A stretch of DNA of 64,000 nucleotides from Treponema sp. Marseille-Q3903 (lineage in GTDB: Bacteria > Spirochaetota > Spirochaetia > Treponematales > Treponemataceae), in contig NZ_JACSEU010000001.1 in NCBI RefSeq assembly GCF_014334335.1, positions 1-64,000 on the forward strand, in the 5' to 3' direction. Of this stretch, positions 63,904-64,000 are shown in pieces. Positions within the stretch are counted from its first letter, which is position 1. Every line of letters starts with the position of its first letter. Made by a program: the position numbers and the translations under genes. The notes below the pieces were generated by a model, which did not search any database, was not told the origin of the DNA, and saw only the letters and a program-made list of their open reading frames with translations.

Positions 63904-64000
63904 ATGATCAGCAAAGAAAAAAATCAAAATTCTAAGAAAAAAGAAAATTTCTTTCAGGCGCTTATCGCTTCTATTTTTAAGTCTTCAAGCCCGGATGCAG
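63904..64000 (+). CDS. Start of a hypothetical gene, cut by the window edge
   Basis: An ATG at 63904 opens a Lys/Asn-rich frame (MISKEKNQNSKKKENFFQAL) that stays open to the end. The start is divergent from the 62654 operon, and the 152-base gap likely holds both promoters. Too little is visible for a family call. Confidence 0.5.
   Translation, partial: MISKEKNQNSKKKENFFQALIASIFKSSSPDA

Overview
The window looks like chromosome of a host-associated spirochaete, most likely a Treponema. That is an inference from the AT-rich base composition, the UPF0164-type outer-membrane protein beside a FlgD-Ig/OmpA-domain protein at the right end, and the many secreted treponeme-style proteins. No rRNA or species-specific marker was available.

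Layout. (1) Positions 1-36,650 are an accessory region built around an array of truncated RHS (YD-repeat) C-terminal cassettes, nearly all on the minus strand. Eight fragments share one RHS core but end in different toxins: a TNT-type NAD glycohydrolase, a possible ADP-ribosyltransferase, C39/papain-like and CHAP/NlpC-like peptidases, L,D-transpeptidase-like domains with an H...C signature, and hydrophobic pore-like domains. Each toxin is followed by a likely immunity gene. Several toxin tails, and some immunity genes, are broken or survive only as remnants. A ~250-bp repeat with hairpins recurs at the junction where the RHS core begins. (2) A composite IS982-like element (14,718-19,577) with plus-strand cargo (AAA/DUF4143 ATPase, lipoprotein) is set into the array. 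So is a decayed plasmid/ICE module (26,247-28,640: ParA and a broken primase-helicase), followed by an XRE regulator and a RelBE-type toxin-antitoxin pair with a palindromic operator. (3) Positions 36,769-58,719 are a ~22-kb prophage integrated at the 3' end of tRNA-Asn, bounded by 52-bp direct repeats. It carries integrase, excisionase-like protein, terminase, portal, protease, capsid, tail and lysis genes and a P4/D5-type primase, plus an IS3-family insertion. Three virion genes are frame-broken, no tape-measure gene is visible, and a three-gene cargo block sits in the tail region. (4) Positions 58,676-64,000 are ordinary chromosome: tRNA-Asn, 5-formyltetrahydrofolate cyclo-ligase, and a two-gene envelope operon.

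How it fits together. The RHS array reads as a library of displaced toxin tips and their antidotes. Predicted toxin site and immunity location agree: secreted immunity with peptidoglycan-acting toxins, small membrane proteins with hydrophobic toxins, soluble proteins with NAD-acting toxins. The most informative pattern is that all three NADase-type discoidin-like secreted proteins lie directly after toxins with the same H...C signature, which suggests a toxin-immunity pair not obvious from annotation alone. All functions are inferred from sequence only.
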